A stretch of 64,000 nt of DNA from Pyropia haitanensis (taxonomy: Eukaryota; Rhodophyta; Bangiophyceae; Bangiales; Bangiaceae), in NCBI GenBank assembly GCA_008729055.1, contig SDUX01000002.1, forward strand, positions 6,611,485-6,675,484, in the 5' to 3' direction. The position numbers and the translations under genes are program-made. The notes under the pieces are model-generated. The model was given only the letters and a program-made list of their open reading frames with translations, did no database searches and was not told where the DNA came from. Shown here piece by piece: positions 42,461 to 56,136 of this stretch. The first letter of the stretch is position 1, and the number at the start of each line of letters is the position of its first letter.

Positions 42461-44864
42461 CGCCTACGCCTTTGGTGCGCCCGTCACGGCGCGCAACGCG
42501 GCGCGGCTGGCCCGGGCGCTCGCCCTCCCCCGCCGGCCCGTGCTGCTCGAAGGGAGCCCCGGCGTGGGCAAGAGCAGCCTCGTCGCCGCGCTCGCCGACG
42601 CCTGCGGCGCCCGCCTCGTGCGGGTCAACCTGTCAGAGCACACGGAGATGGCGGACCTCGTCGGCGCCGACGTGCCGGCGCCGCCCGTCCCTGCCGCCGC
42701 CGCCGCCGCCGCCGACGCGGGCGGCGGCGGCGGTGGTGGCGGCGGCGGTGGCGGCGGCGACGGCCGCCGCGGGCGGTTTGTGTTTAAGCGCGGCGCGCTG
42801 CTGCAGGCGCTCGAGGCGGGCGACTGGCTGCTGCTCGACGAGATGAACCTCGCCTCCCAGTCGGTCCTCGAAGGCCTCAACGGCGTCCTCGACCACCGCC
42901 GCTCCGTCACGGTCGCCGAGACGGGCGCGACGGTGGCGGCCGCGGCGGGCTTCCGCGTGTTTGCCGCGCAAAACCCGGCGGCCGAGGGCGGCGGCCGCCG
43001 CGGCCTGCCCGCCTCCTTCCTCAACCGCTTCACCCGCGTCGCGGTCGAGGCGCCCGCCGCGGCGGACGTGGCGTGCATCGCGGCCGCGACGCACCCGCGG
43101 CTGCCCGTCGCGCTGGTGCGCCGCCTGGTGGCGGTCCTCGACGACCTGTCGACCGGGACGGGTGGCCGCGGCCGGCCGCGGCCGGCCGCCGCCGTGGGGG
43201 GGGGGGGGGGGGGGCACGACGACCAGTTTAACCTGCGCGACGCGCTGCGGTGGTGTGACCTGCTCGACGGTGCCGCCGCGGGCGGCGCCCCGCCGCCGGC
43301 AGACGCTGCCGCCGCCGACGCGGCGGCGGCCGCCCACTATGATGCCGTCGTGCTGCAGCGGCTGCCGCCGGGCGCGCCGCGGGCGGCGGCACTCGCGGCG
43401 CTGCACCGCCACTTTCCGCCGCCGCCGCCGGCGGTGGTGCTGCCGCCGCCGCCACCCGGTGCCGCCGACGGCGCCGCCGGCACTGGCGGCGGCGGCGGCG
43501 CCGACGCGGCGACGCGGGCGGCGCTCGCGCGCCTGTCCATCCTGCTCCGCGGCGGCGACGGCGGCGCCAAGGATGACGGCGTGCCCGTCCCCGCGCTGCG
43601 CCTGACGCCGACCGCCCTCCGCGTCGGCCGCGCCGTGCTCTGGCGCGGCTCCCACACCCCCCCCCCCCACCTCCGGGCTCCCCCCCCACCTCCTCTCCCG
43701 CCCCCTCCTCCGCCCGCTCGCCGCCGCCGCCGCCGCCGCCGCGGCGGGCTGGCCCGTCGCGGTCACCCCCGCGGCGGGCCGGCCCGCCGCCGACGCGGAA
43801 GCGGCGGTGCGGGTGCTCGCCGCCGCCGCGGGGCGGCGGCTGGTGCCGCTCGTGCTGGGCGCCGCGGCCGACGCGGCCGACCTCCTCGGCGCGTACGTGC
43901 AGGCAGAGGCGGGGGGGGAGGTGCGCGCGGCGGCCGCCGCGGCGGCGGCCGCCGCGGACGCCACCCTCAACGCGATGGGGGGGGGTGGGGGGGAGGGGGG
44001 GGGCGCCGCGGCGGCGGCGGTGGAGCGGGCGCGCTTTGCGCTCGCCACGGCGGTGGCGGCGGCCGCAGCCGCCGACGCGGACGCCGACGGCGGCGGCACC
44101 GCCGACGCGGCCGACGCTGCGGTCGCCGCGGCGGCCGCGGCGCTCCTCCCCCTGTGTGACCCGGCCGCGGCCGCCACGGCCGACGCGGCCGCCGCGCTCG
44201 CCGCGGCCGCCCGCCGGGCCGCGGTCACCCCGCCCGCCGCGGCGGGCGCGTTTGTGTGGCGCCCGTCGCGGCTCGTCACGGCCATCCGCCGCGGGGAGTG
44301 GGTGCTGCTGCCCCGCGCGGGCGCGGTGCCGGCGGCGGTGCTGGACCGGCTCAACCCGCTGCTCGAGCGCGGCGGCGGCACGCTGCTGCTCGCCGAGGCG
44401 CCAGCCGCCGCCGACGGCACGCCGGCGGTGCTGCGGCCGCACCCCGACTTTCGGCTCTTCCTCACGCTCGACGCGGCGGCCGTGCCGGGGGGGGGGGGGG
44501 CGGGGGGGGGGGGGGGTTATCCAAGGCCCTCCGCAACCGCGCGCTGCAGGTGACGCTCGCCGAGCCGCTGGGGGGGGGGCGCCCGCCGCCCTCGCGGCGG
44601 GGCTGCCGGGGCCGCCGCTGCCGGCCGCCGCCGCCGCCGCCGCGGCGGTGGCGGCGGCCGAGGCGGCGGCGCTGAGGGGGGGGGGGGGCGCCGCTGGGGG
44701 GGGGTGGGGGGGGGGGGGGGGACGTCCCGGGACGCCTCGTCGCTGCCGCCCGCGCCGCCGTCGCGCACGGCACGCCGCCGGGCGCGGCGGTCGCGGCGGC
44801 GGCGGCGGCGGCGGCGGCCGTCACGGGCGCCGCCCCGCCCACCGACAACGACACACACGCCGCC

Positions 44865-44912
<48 letters not shown>

Positions 44913-45176
44913 GACGCGGTACCCGCCGCGGGCGTGGCGGCCATGGCGGACCTCCTCGCCGCTGGCGGCGTGCCGGTGGACCGCCTGGCGGGGCCGGCCG
45001 GCGGGGCGGCGGCCGCGACGGTGGCCGCCGAGGTTGCCCCGCTGCGGCTGCTGGTGGCCGCCGCGGCCGGCGCGCTGCCGCCCGCCGCGCTCGCGGCGCT
45101 CGCGCCGCTCGTGCCGGGGGGGGGCGCCGGCCTCGCCGCGTACCTTGTCGACGTGGCCGCCGCCGCCGCCGCGGCC

Positions 45177-45211
<35 letters not shown>

Positions 45212-46701
45212 CGACGCTCCCCCCCTGCGGGCGGCGGGACGGCCGTGGCGGTCGGGGAGGCGGCGGCAGGGGGTGCCGGCGGCGTCGTCGGCGGCGGCGG
45301 CGGCGGCGGCGGCTTTGGCGGCGGCGATGCCGCCGGGCGAGCGGCAGTGGCGGCGGCCGCGACGCGGCTGCTGCTGCCGGCGGCGGTGGCGGTGGTGGCG
45401 GGCGCCACGGCGGCCGACGCGGCCGCCCGCGTCGCGGCGGTTGCCGCGGCGGCGGCGCCGCTGGCGGCTTCCCCCGCGGCGGTGGTGCTGCGCGAGTGGC
45501 ACCGGCGGGCGGCCGCGGCGGCGGCCGCGGCGGCCGCCACGGCCGCCACCGCCGTCGTTGGCCTTGGCCTAGACCCGCTGGGCGGGGGTGACGCCGACGG
45601 GCGGGCGCTGGTGGGCGCCGCCGCCGCGGCGGCGCCGCCGCCGCGTGGGGGGGGTGCGCCGTGTGTGGCGACCGCCGCCGCGCGGTGGCGGGTGCGCGTC
45701 GCGGCGGTGGCGCCCGCCGAGGCGGCGGTGGCGGCGGGGGTGGCGACGGCGGGGAGCCCGCTGGCGGCGTCGGCGGCGGGCGGGGCGGGCCAGGGGGGGG
45801 GGGGGAGGCGCTGCGGCTGGTCGACGCGCTGCTGCCGACGCTGCACCCGCTGCTCGAGGCGGTGCTGCGGCTGCTGCGGGCACACCAGGCGGCGGCGCCG
45901 CTGGCGGTGTCGGCGAGCGACGGCGGGGGGGCTCCCGACACTGGCGCGATGGACACCCGCGCCGACGGCAGCGGCGGCGGCGGTGGTGGTGGCGGTGGTG
46001 GCGGTGGTGGCGGCGGCGACGGCGGCGACGGCGGCTGGCGCCTCGCCGGCGAGGCGGCCATGGCGCACCTGGCCGCCGCGACCGCCGCGGCCGCGACCGC
46101 CCTGTCCGTCCCCGGCCCGCTCGCCACCGACGCGGCGGTCGCGGCGGTCGTTGCGCGCGTCGCCATCCTCGCCGCCGCCGCGGCGCCCGCGGTCGCCGCC
46201 GACGCCGGGCGCGGCTGGGGGATTCCCCGCGCCGCCGCCACCGCCGCGCGCCGCGCGCTGCGGGCGGCGGTCGCCGCCGCGGGCGACGCGCTGCGGCTGG
46301 CCGCCCCGCCGCCAGTGTGGGCGGGACTGGGCGGTGTCGTTGGCGGTGGCGGTGGCGGTGGTGGTGGTGGTGGTGGTGGTGGCGTGCTGGCGGCGGGCGC
46401 GCTGCCGGCGCCCGGCACGGTGCGGGGCGCGCGGCTCGAGGCGGACCTCCACGCCGCGCTGCGCGCGGCGGGCGCCGCCGCGGCGGACGGCGGCGGCGGC
46501 GGCGGCGGTGGGGGCGGCGCCGACGCGGCGCTGCCGCCGGGCCTCCGCCGTGCCGTTGCGCGTGCGCTGGTGCTCGCCACGACGCGGGTGGCCGAGGCGG
46601 ACGCGGGGCTGATGGGGAGCCTGTCGCCGCTGCCGGCGCTGGTGCGCGCCGCGGCGGCTGGCGGGGGGAAGGGGGGGGGGCTGCGGGGCGGGGGGGGGGC
46701 G

Positions 46702-46732
<31 letters not shown>

Positions 46733-47146
46733 CGCGGCGGTGGTGGTGCCGCCGCCCCCACCGGGGGGGTTGTGGGCGGGCGCGCTGGCGGCGGCGACGC
46801 TCGCCGCGTCGGCCGCCGCGACGGCGGCGGCGGTCACCGCGGCGGCGGCGGCGGCGGCGGCGGCCGACGGCAAGAGCGACGCGGCGGCCATGGAGGGCGT
46901 GCGGGGTACCGCGGCGGAGGCGGTCGAGTGGGGGCTGATTGGTGGGGGCGAGGGCGGGCTCCGCGTCGTCACCGCCGCCCAGCGGCTGCGGTGGCTGGCC
47001 GACGCGCCGGGCGGCGAGCGCCGCGCGCCGTGGGCCACCGCCGCCGCGGGCGGCGCCGCCGCGCTCCCCGCCGCCGCGCGCGAGGCGGCCGTCGCGCACT
47101 GGGCGGCGGTCGCGGCGTGGCAGGCCGCCGCGGCGCGCGCCAGCAG

Positions 47147-47216
<70 letters not shown>

Positions 47217-48248
47217 GGCGGCGGGCTGTCGTGGGCGGCCGCCGCCGCGGCGGCCGACGTGGCGACCCCCCGCGCGGCGCTGGCGCTCCTCGCGACGCTC
47301 ACCGCGGGCCGAGGCGCGGCGGCGACCGCCGCGGCCGCGACGCGCGGCCGCGTCGAGGCGCCCGAGGCGGTCTCGGCCGCCGCGGCGGCCATGGTCGCGG
47401 GCGTCGCGTCGCCCCGTGACGGCGGCGGCCTGCACCTGGACGGGGGGGTGGTGGTCGCGGCGGCGCTGGCGCGGCTCGCGGCGGACCTCCTCCCGCCGCC
47501 CGCCGCGGCGGCGACGCGGCGGCCGCCACCAGCCGACCTGGACGCGCTGGTCGCGGCGGCGGCCGCCGCGGTGGGCGGCGCCGCCGCCGGCGACGCCCTC
47601 GCCGCCGCCGCCCGGCGGGTGCACGCCGCGGCGCGGCACCCGCGGACGGCGGCCACGGCTGGCGCGGCGTGGGCGGCGGTCGGCACCGCCCGCCTCGTCG
47701 TCACCGCCGCGGCGCTGTCATCGCCGACGCTCATTGACCCCGCGGCGGCGGCGGCGGCGGCGGCGGCGGCCGCCGCGGACGAGGCCGCCGCGCTGACGGG
47801 GGGGGCCGTCGCCGCCGCGGCGGTCGCGGCGGGCCGCCTCGGCGGCGACGCGGTGCCGCCGCCCGCCGCCGCCGCCGCCGCCGCGCGGCTGCCGGCCGTC
47901 TGGGCGGCGGCGGCGGCGGCGGACGGCGCGGCGGTCGCCCGCCCGCCCGGCGCGCCCACCTTTCGGCACCTGGTCGCCGAGGCGGCGCGCCTGGCGGCGG
48001 TGGTGGGCCCCGGCGGCCGCTCCGTCGCGGGCGTCGTCGACGTGCTCGCCGCGGCCGCCGCGGGTGACGGCCGTGGGGTGGCGGGCGTCGACGCGGCGGC
48101 CGCGGCGGCGGCGTCGCTGGCGGCGGTGATGGGCGCGGCGGCGGGGCGGCTGGGGGGGGGGGGGGGGTTGGGGCACCTCCGTGACGCGGGGGGGGGGTTG
48201 GCGCTCGCCGCTGCCGAGGTGGGGGGCGGGGTGACGCGCCTGGGGGGG

Positions 48249-48280
<32 letters not shown>

Positions 48281-50560
48281 GGCGGCGTGCGCGGGCGGCG
48301 GCCGCCGCGCGACGGCGGCCGCGGCGGCCGTCGACGCGCTGCTGCGGTTTCCTGTGGCGGCGGTGGATGCCGCCGGTGGGGGCGCCGGCGACGGCGGTGA
48401 CGCGGCTCTGGTGGTGGGGCGGGGCTGGCGGCACGGCGCTGACGGCGAGGATGACGACACGGACGACGAGGAGGGTGACCGTGTCGGCGGGTGGACCCCC
48501 CCCGTGGCGGTTACGGTCGCGGCGGTGTGGCGGGCGGCGCCGCTGGTTGGCGCCCTCGACGGCGCGCTCGCCGCCCTCACGTCTGGCGTCAGCGCCCTGG
48601 TGCGCCGGTGGAAGGCGTCGACGGTCGCCGCCGACGACGCTGCCGCCGCGGCGGGCGACGTGTGGGGCCTCCGCGAGCGGGTGACGCTCGGCCTCCGCGA
48701 CGATGCCGCCGCGGGCGTGACGCTGCCGGGGGCAGAGGCGGAGGAGGAGGCCGAGTTTGTCGCGCTCTTTGGGGTGGGAGGGGCGGGCGTCGCCGCGGGC
48801 GCCGCCGCCGCCGCCGCCGCCACGCTCAGCGCCGACCTCGAGCGCCTGGTGCTGGCCACGCGCGACGAGGAGATGGAGATGGGGGGCGGGGGCGGGGCGG
48901 CCGCCGCCGCCGCCGCCGCGGTTGCGGCGGCCGAGGCGGCCAAGACCGAGGCTGCCGCCGCCGCCGCCGCCACCACCGCCGCCGCCGCCACGGCGGCGGC
49001 CGCGGCGGCGGACCCGGCCGCCGCCGACGCGGTCGACGTGGGCGGCCTGTGGGCGCTCTACCGCCGCGTCTTTGCGCCCGAGCCGGCGGGCGGCGGCGGC
49101 CGCGACAGCGTCGCCGCCGCCACCCTCGACGCGTCGCTCGCGGCGCTCGCCGCGCTCGGCCGGCCGCCGGCCGCGGCGGCGCTCCCCGCCGACGGGCGGT
49201 CGTGGCGGGTGGCGGCGCTCGCCGCCCTCCGCGCGGCGGCGGTCCTCAGCGGCCGCCCCTCGCCGTGGGCGTTGCCATCGTCCCCGGCTGGGGGTGGCGC
49301 CGCGGCGGGCACCCCCGCCGCCGCCACCTACAATTTCTACACCGACACGCACGCGGCCGAGGCGCGGCGCGGGGCGGCGGCGCTGGAGCGCCTCCTCGCC
49401 GACGCGGCGGCCGTCGCGGCCACCCACCTGGCCGACGCGGACGGCCACCACCCCGTCCTCGACGGCGTCGTCGAGGCCGCCGCGCGGGTGCTGGCGGCGG
49501 CCCGGGCGGGCGTGCCGCTCGGCACGCTCGTCCGCGGCGTGGAGCTGGTCCTCCGCAAGGCCGACGAGTGGCACCGCCACTTTGCGGCGCCGCCGCTGCG
49601 CGTCGACGCGGCGGTGCGGGGCGTCGCGGCCGCCGCGGCCGCGTGGCGGCGGGCGGAGCTCGGCTCGTGGCCCAACCTGCTCGCCGCCCGCGCCGCCGCC
49701 GCGGGCGACCGCGCCGCCGCCTACTTTCCGCAGGTGTACGACCTGGCGGTGGGGCGCCGGATGGAGGGGGGGGGGGACCGCGTCGACCGCCTCGGCCTGC
49801 TCGACCTGTTTGTCCGCGCGTCGCCGGCGGGCGAGTTTGGCGAGCGCCTCGCGATGCTGCGGGCGGTCGCGGCGCACCTGCACGCGCTCGCCGCGGCCGC
49901 GCGGCGTCGTGGCGGCGTCGCCGCCGACGGCGATGGGCGACGCGGCGACGCCGCCCGCGCCGACGACGACGCGGCGGGGGTGGGCGCCGCCGCCGCGGAC
50001 GCGGCCATGGCGCGCTTCCTCGACGGCCTCGTCGCGTTTTACACCCCCGCCGCGGCGGCGGTCGCGGCGGACCTGGCGTCGCGGCGGGCGCCGCTCGCGG
50101 CGCGCATGGCCGCGCTCGGCCGCCTCGGCGGGTGGACGCCCGCCGGCACGCTCGGCGCGACGACCGTGACTGGCGCGGGCGGCGAGGCGACCGCGACGCG
50201 CCGGGCGGCGCGGGAGCTCGAGTACGCGCGGCTGGCCGCGGCCGCGACCGCGACGCACCGGCGGCTGCACAAGCTGGTGCGCGACATGGACGCCGCGCTG
50301 CGGTCGCCGGTCGGGCCGGTCATTGCACGGCTGCGGTCGCAGACGGGGCTGGACTACCTGCCGCCGCCGCCGCCTGCCACCCTGGGGGGGGGGGGGGGGG
50401 GGAGCCGGCGCTGCCGCGCTCGGATGTGGGCGACGCGTGCCGGGAGGACGTGCGGCGGGCGCTCGCGGCGGGCGTTTTTGACGGCCGCCGCGTGCGCGGC
50501 GGTGGTGGCGGCGGTGGCGGTGGCGGCGGTGACGGCGGCGGTGCGGTGGCCGACGGGACC

Positions 50561-50603
<43 letters not shown>

Positions 50604-51955
50604 CAGCGACGGCGGCGGGGGGCCTGGACCTGCCACCGGCGGTGGCGGCGGTGGTGCCCGCGGCGAGCCGCCTGCGGCGGCTGGCCGACCTCGCCCGCCG
50701 CGTCGAGCGCCTCGAGGCCGCCGCCGCCGCCGCCGCCGCGCCGCCGTCCCGCAGTAGCAGCGGCGGCGGTGACAAGGGCGCCCGCCGCGACGGTGCGGCG
50801 GGTGCCCTTGCGAATGGTGTGGCGGTCGCGGCGTGGCTCCACGCGACCGTCCTGTCCACCGCCGCCGCGCTGCGTGCCGACGCGGCGGCGGGGGTGGCGC
50901 TCAAGCGGCGGGCGCTCGCGGACCTCCTCCGCGGCCTCGGCCGGCTGGGCGTCAGCACCAACGCCGCGACGGTGCCGGCCGCGCGGCGGCAGGCGGCCTA
51001 CTGGCTGGCGACACCCCCACCCCTCGGCACGGGGGTGGGGGGCGGCCGCGCCGCGGGCGCCGCCGCCGAGGCGGACGCCCTCTTTTACGACGCCGCCCGC
51101 CACGTGCGGCGGCTGCACGAGGCGGCCGCCGCGGGCGCCGCGGCCGCCGACGTGCCGCGGCCAGACGTGGCGCGCGCGGTCGCGGCGGTGGACCACCTGC
51201 TCGATATGGCCGCGCGCCAGCGGGGGGGGCTCGCCGCCGCCGTCGCGGCCGGGCGGCGCCTCGCCGCCGCGGCGGGCGCGCTCGCCGCCCTCGACGGCAC
51301 GGGGGCGGGGGCTGGGGGGGGGGCGACCGCCGGTGCGGCGACGGCGGCGGCGGCGGCGGCGGCGGCGGCGACGGCGGCGGCGGCGGCACGGCGGCGTGTC
51401 GCAGACGCGGCCGCCCGGCTGCCGGCCGTCGCGGCCGACGTGCGGCTGGCGGCGGCGGCGGCGGCCGCGGCGGCCGATGTGGCGGCGGCGCCACCGGGGG
51501 GGCCGTTTGTGGAGGGGGCCGCCGCCGCGTGGGCGCACGCGCGGGTGGCGGCGGCGGCGGCGCCCGCGGCGGCCGCCGCGGGCCGCCACCTCGCCGCCGC
51601 CGCCGCCGCCCTGGATGCCGCGGCGGGCCGCCTCGACGGGCCGGGGCTCGCCGCCGCCGCGGGGGGGGGGGGCGACGGCGTCGGCTGTGGGGGCCCTGCC
51701 GCGGCCGCCGCGGCGCGCAGCGGGCGGGCGGTGGCGGCGACCGCGGCGGCGGCGACGGTAGTACCGGCGGTGGCGGCCGAGGTGCGGGCGGCGGCGGCGG
51801 CCGCGGCGGCCGACGCGCCGGGCTCGGTCGGCGCGGGGGTGCTCGCGGATGTGGCGGCGTGGCTGGGGGGCGTCGCCGACGCGGCGGCGACCGCCGCGCA
51901 GGCGGGGGTGGGCCTGGGTGCCCCGGCTGGGGACGGGCCGCCGCCGACCGCAGAC

Positions 51956-51987
<32 letters not shown>

Positions 51988-54900
51988 GTCTGGCGGCCGC
52001 GTCGACGAGCTGGTGGCGACCGCCGAGGCGGCGGTCGCGGCGGCACTGCTGGGCGCCCAGGCGGGCCACCCGCCGGCGGGGGTGCGGCCCGCTGCGGCGG
52101 CCGCCACCGCGGCTGCGGGTGACGGCGACGGCGGCAGTGACGGCGACGCCGACGACGCGTGGGCGTCGCTGCTGCAGACGCGGGTGCTCGCGTCGGCGCA
52201 CGCGGCGGTGGTGGGGGTGGCCGCCGCGACGCGCGCGGCGCCGGTGGCGGCGGCGCTCGAGTCACTCGCCGCGGCGGTGCTCGACGCGGCCGACGGCGCG
52301 GCCGCCGCCGCCGCCGCCGCCAACGGTGGGGGCGGCGGCGACCGCGGCGACGGCGACCGTGGGCGGGTGGCGGTGGTGCCGCTGGCCGCCGCCGTTGGCG
52401 CGTTTGCGTCCGCGTACGGGGCGTCGGTGGTGGAGCGGCGGCTGGCACGGGGCGCCGCGTTCCACCTGGCGCTCCTCCGGCTGACGCGGGCGGTCGCGGC
52501 GGTGCTGATTGGGGTGTGCGAGCACGGCTTTTGCCGGCCGGCCGAGGCGGCAGAGGGGGACGATGCGGGTGGTGCCGACGAGGCGTGGCGCACACAGTCG
52601 GGGACGGGGATGGCGGATATCGGGGCGGACGAGGACGCGAGCCTGGCCAAGGATGTGAGTGACCAGATTGAGGAGGAGGAGCAGCTGCTGGGCATGCGGG
52701 GGGACGGCGCAGACGACGACAAGAACAAGGCGGCGCCCAAGAAGCAGCCCGACAAGGGCGGCGATGGGGAGGAGGAGGACGAGCAGGGCGGCATGGAGAT
52801 GACCGCCGACTTTGACGGCGACCTCGAGGACGTCCACGAGACGGACGAGCAGCGGCGGGAGCGGCAGGAGCGCATCGACGCCGGGGAGGAGGAGGAGCCC
52901 CCCGCGCCCGAGCAGCAGATGGGCGACGCCGCCGACCTGGGCGACGACGCGGAGGTGGTCAACGAGCGCCTGTGGGACGAGGCCGAGGACGGGCCAGACG
53001 AGGGGGGGGGGGCGGACGATGGCGTCGAGGGCGAGACCGACACGGGCGGCCGCGCCGACACGCAGCTGATGGCGGCGGAGCGGGAAGGGAAGCCTCGTCC
53101 GACGGGTGGGCGGGACCGCCAGCAGCAGCAGCCACAGCAGCGGCGCCCCGCGGACGCGGACGGCGGCGACGACCGCGATGGTGCCGATGACGGCGACGGT
53201 GACGGGCCAGGCGAGGACAATGGCACCGATGGCGACACGGGGTCTGCCGACGACGACGCCGGCGGCGACCGGGACAGCCGCAAGGGCGGCGACGACGGGG
53301 ACGGCCCGCGCGATGACCGGCTGCTGCAAAAGGAGCTGGCCGCGCGGGCGGCGACGGAGGAGGACAGTGAGGGGAAGGGGGCCGACGGCGGGGACGATGG
53401 TGGTGGCGACGGCGGCGGCGACGGTGGTGACGATGGTGGTGACCGGCGCGAGGACCCGGCCGGCACGACGGACGGGGACGGGGAGGATGGCGGCGACGGC
53501 GGGTCGGACGGCGGTGGCGACGCGCCGTCGGAGCGCACCGCCGGGGGTGGCGACCGCGACCGCGACCGCGATGGCGACGGCGACGCGGACGCGGACGCTG
53601 CTGCCGACGGGCGGGTGGAGCAGGGGGTGGTGCCCGCCGACAATGGCGGTGCCGCTGACGGCGACGACGCCGACGGTGATGGTGCCGCGGAGGAGTTCCC
53701 AGACGACCTCAACTTGGACGGTGGTGACGATGGCGGCGGCGACGACGGCGACGGCGATGGTGGTGGCCGTGGCGACGCGCTGGGCGGGGAGATGGACTTT
53801 CCCCCAGACGGTGACGCGGCCGACGGCGCCGGCGACGGCGACGGCGACATGGCCGACGATGCGGTCAATGGCGACGGCGACGGCGACGGCGACGGTGCTG
53901 GTGGCGACGAGGCGGACAAGCCCGACCCGCTGGCGGCCGCCACCGGCGCGGGCGGCGGCATGCAGCCCGGCGCCGATGCGGCCGACGAGGACGAGGCGGC
54001 GGCCGACGAGGAGGAACAGACGCCGCCCGCGGCGGCGCCCCCCCCCCCCACAAATGGCGGCGGCGGCGTGACGGTCCTCCCCGACGGCGGCACCGCCACG
54101 ACCGCCGGCGGCGGGGAGCCCCCCCCGACGGCGGCGCCGCCGCGGCCGGCACCACGGCCGCGGGCGGCGGCGCGGCGGCCACCGCCGCGGGCGCCGCGGA
54201 CGGCGGGCCGCCGCCGCCGCCGACCGCGCCGGCGGGCGCGGCCGACGCGGGCGCCGACGGCGGCACCGCCACGGACGATGGCGGCGCCGTCGCGGCGGGC
54301 GCGGCCGCCGAGCGGCGGCGCCGGCGGGCCGCGGCGGCAGACGAGGCGGCGACCAACCCGCACCGGTCGGCGGCGGCGGCGCTCGCCGCGGCGTGGCGGT
54401 CGCGCCTGCACGCGCTCGCCGAGGACCCGGCCGCCGCGGACGAGCCGCCGCCGCCGCCGCCGCCGCCGGCGGGCGTGCGCCCAGACGGTGACGCCCCGCC
54501 GGGGGGGGACGTGGAGTTTGTGACGGATGCGCCCGACGCGGACGAGGCGGCCGACGACGTGGCGATGGGCGCCGCGACGGACGAGCAGCACCGGGCCATG
54601 GCGGGCGCGGACGAGCCGCCGCCCGCAGACGCCGACGCCGACGCGGCGGGCGCCGACGGCGCCGACGGTGGTGGCGAGGAGGAGGGGGCGCCGCCGCCGA
54701 CGCCCGCGGCGCGGCGCGCGGCGGGGGCGGTGGCGGCCGCTGCGGAGGCGGCCGCCTCGGACGGGGACTCGGAAGGCGACGACGCGATGGATACCGACGG
54801 GCGGGAGGACGGTGACGACGCGGACGCTGCTGGCGCGGGCGCTGACGCCGACGCCGACGCCGACGCGGACGCGGACGCGGACGCGGACGCCGACGCCGGG

Positions 54901-56136
54901 CCGCCGCCGCTCGACACGCTCGAGGCGGTCGTCGACGCGGCCGAGGCGGCGGCCCGCCGCGGCGGCGCCACCGACGCTGCCAACGAGGTGTACGTGGACG
55001 ACGCCATGTCGGACGGCGAGCCCGACGGCGGGCCCGACGGGGACAGCGACGCCGAGCTGTCACCCGACGCGCAAGCCGCGCTGCGCGCGTCGGTGGCGGC
55101 CGCGCTCGGTCCCGCCGCGGCGGCCGGTGCCGGCGACGACGCGGGCGGCGCCGAGGAGCGGGGCGTCGCGCTGTGGCGGCGCCTCGACGCCCTCACCGCC
55201 GACGGCGCCGCCTCCCTCACCGAGCAGCTGCGGCTGGTGCTCGCGCCGACCGCCGCGGCCGGCCTCGCCGGCGACTACCGCACCGGCAAGCGCCTGTCCA
55301 TGCGGCGGGTGGTGGAGTTTGTCGCGTCTGGCTACCGCCGCGACCGCATCTGGCTCCGCCGCGTCCGCCCCGAGCGCCGCACGTACGACGTGCTGCTGGC
55401 GATTGACGACTCGGCGTCGATGGCGGATACGGGCGCGGGGGCGACGGCGCTCGAGGCGCTCGCGACGCTGGCGTCGGCGCTGGGGCGGCTGGAGGTGGGC
55501 CGCCTCGGCGTGGCCCGCTTTGGCGCCACGCCCGCGCTGGTGCGGCCGCTCGACGCGCCCCTGCCGGTGGGCGACGCGGACGGGGGGGACCTCGTCCGCG
55601 CGTTTACGTTTGCGCAGGGCGGCACGGACGTGGCGGCGCTGCTCGGCTTTGCGGGGGCGGTGTTTGGGCCCGCCCCGGAAGGGGGCGGCGGCCCCGCCGC
55701 GGCCGACGCGGTGCGCCTGCTGTTTATCGTGTCGGACGGGCGGCTGGGCGAGCGCGACGCGATCCGCCGGCGGGTGCGGGCGCTCGCGTCGGCGCGGGTG
55801 CTCGTCGCGTTTGTGCTCGTCGACGCGCCCGCGGCGGGGGCGGCCGCGACGGCCGCCGCCGCGGCGGCGGCGGGTACGGCGGGTGCGGCGGGGGGAGCGG
55901 CGGCGGCGGGCGCCACGTCGAGCATCTTTGACGTCAAGCGGGTCGAGTACGTGGCCAAGGGCGGCGGCGGCGGTGGCGGCGGCGCGGCGGGCGTGGGCGT
56001 CCAGCTGTCGGTGGTGCCGTACATGGACGGCTTCCCGTTTGAGTTTTACGCCGTCGTCCGCGACGTGGCGGCGCTGCCGGATACGCTCGCGGACGGGCTG
56101 CGGCAGTGGATGGAGATGGTCAACGCGGAGGGGTAG
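35278..56136 (+). CDS. MDN1: Midasin (MDN1/Rea1), AAA ATPase of 60S ribosome maturation (many frame breaks)
   Basis: Dynein-like ATPase that strips assembly factors from pre-60S particles in the nucleus. About 20.86 kb and some 6950 codons, against roughly 4900-5600 residues in yeast and human; the excess is Ala/Gly/Pro low-complexity. P-loops: AAA1 GPPGSGKS (36750), AAA2 GETGTGKT (38008), AAA3 QGPTAAGKT (40117), AAA4 GGTGCGKT (41084), AAA5 EGSPGVGKS (42549); AAA6 (about 43730-44550) is degenerate but keeps DRLNPLLE and LSKALRNR. Walker B examples: LLLDEVNLAP, LLLDELNLAP, ILLDEINMAD, LLLDEMNLAS; AAA1 has LLLEGLSAAP. Linker landmarks YNFYTDTHAAEA, KADEWHRHF, GEFGERLAML. D/E-rich region about 52600-54060 (SDQIEEEEQLLG), NPHRSAAAALAAAWR, then the MIDAS domain (RRVVEFVASGYRRD, DDSASM). 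Frame changes at homopolymers, e.g. 36237-36246, 36902-36914, 37010-37026, 38967-38986, 39720-39729, 45793-45805, 50384-50402, 54119-54126. No intron recognised. Confidence 0.95.

Noticed and set aside
45569..54591. Very long antisense open frames opposite midasin
   Set aside because: They mirror midasin codon composition in GC-rich DNA; the + strand carries conserved midasin landmarks through the same region.
35278..56136. Splitting midasin into several separate genes at each frame change
   Set aside because: Domains follow midasin order exactly across the breaks, with no new starts or stops of biological character between them.
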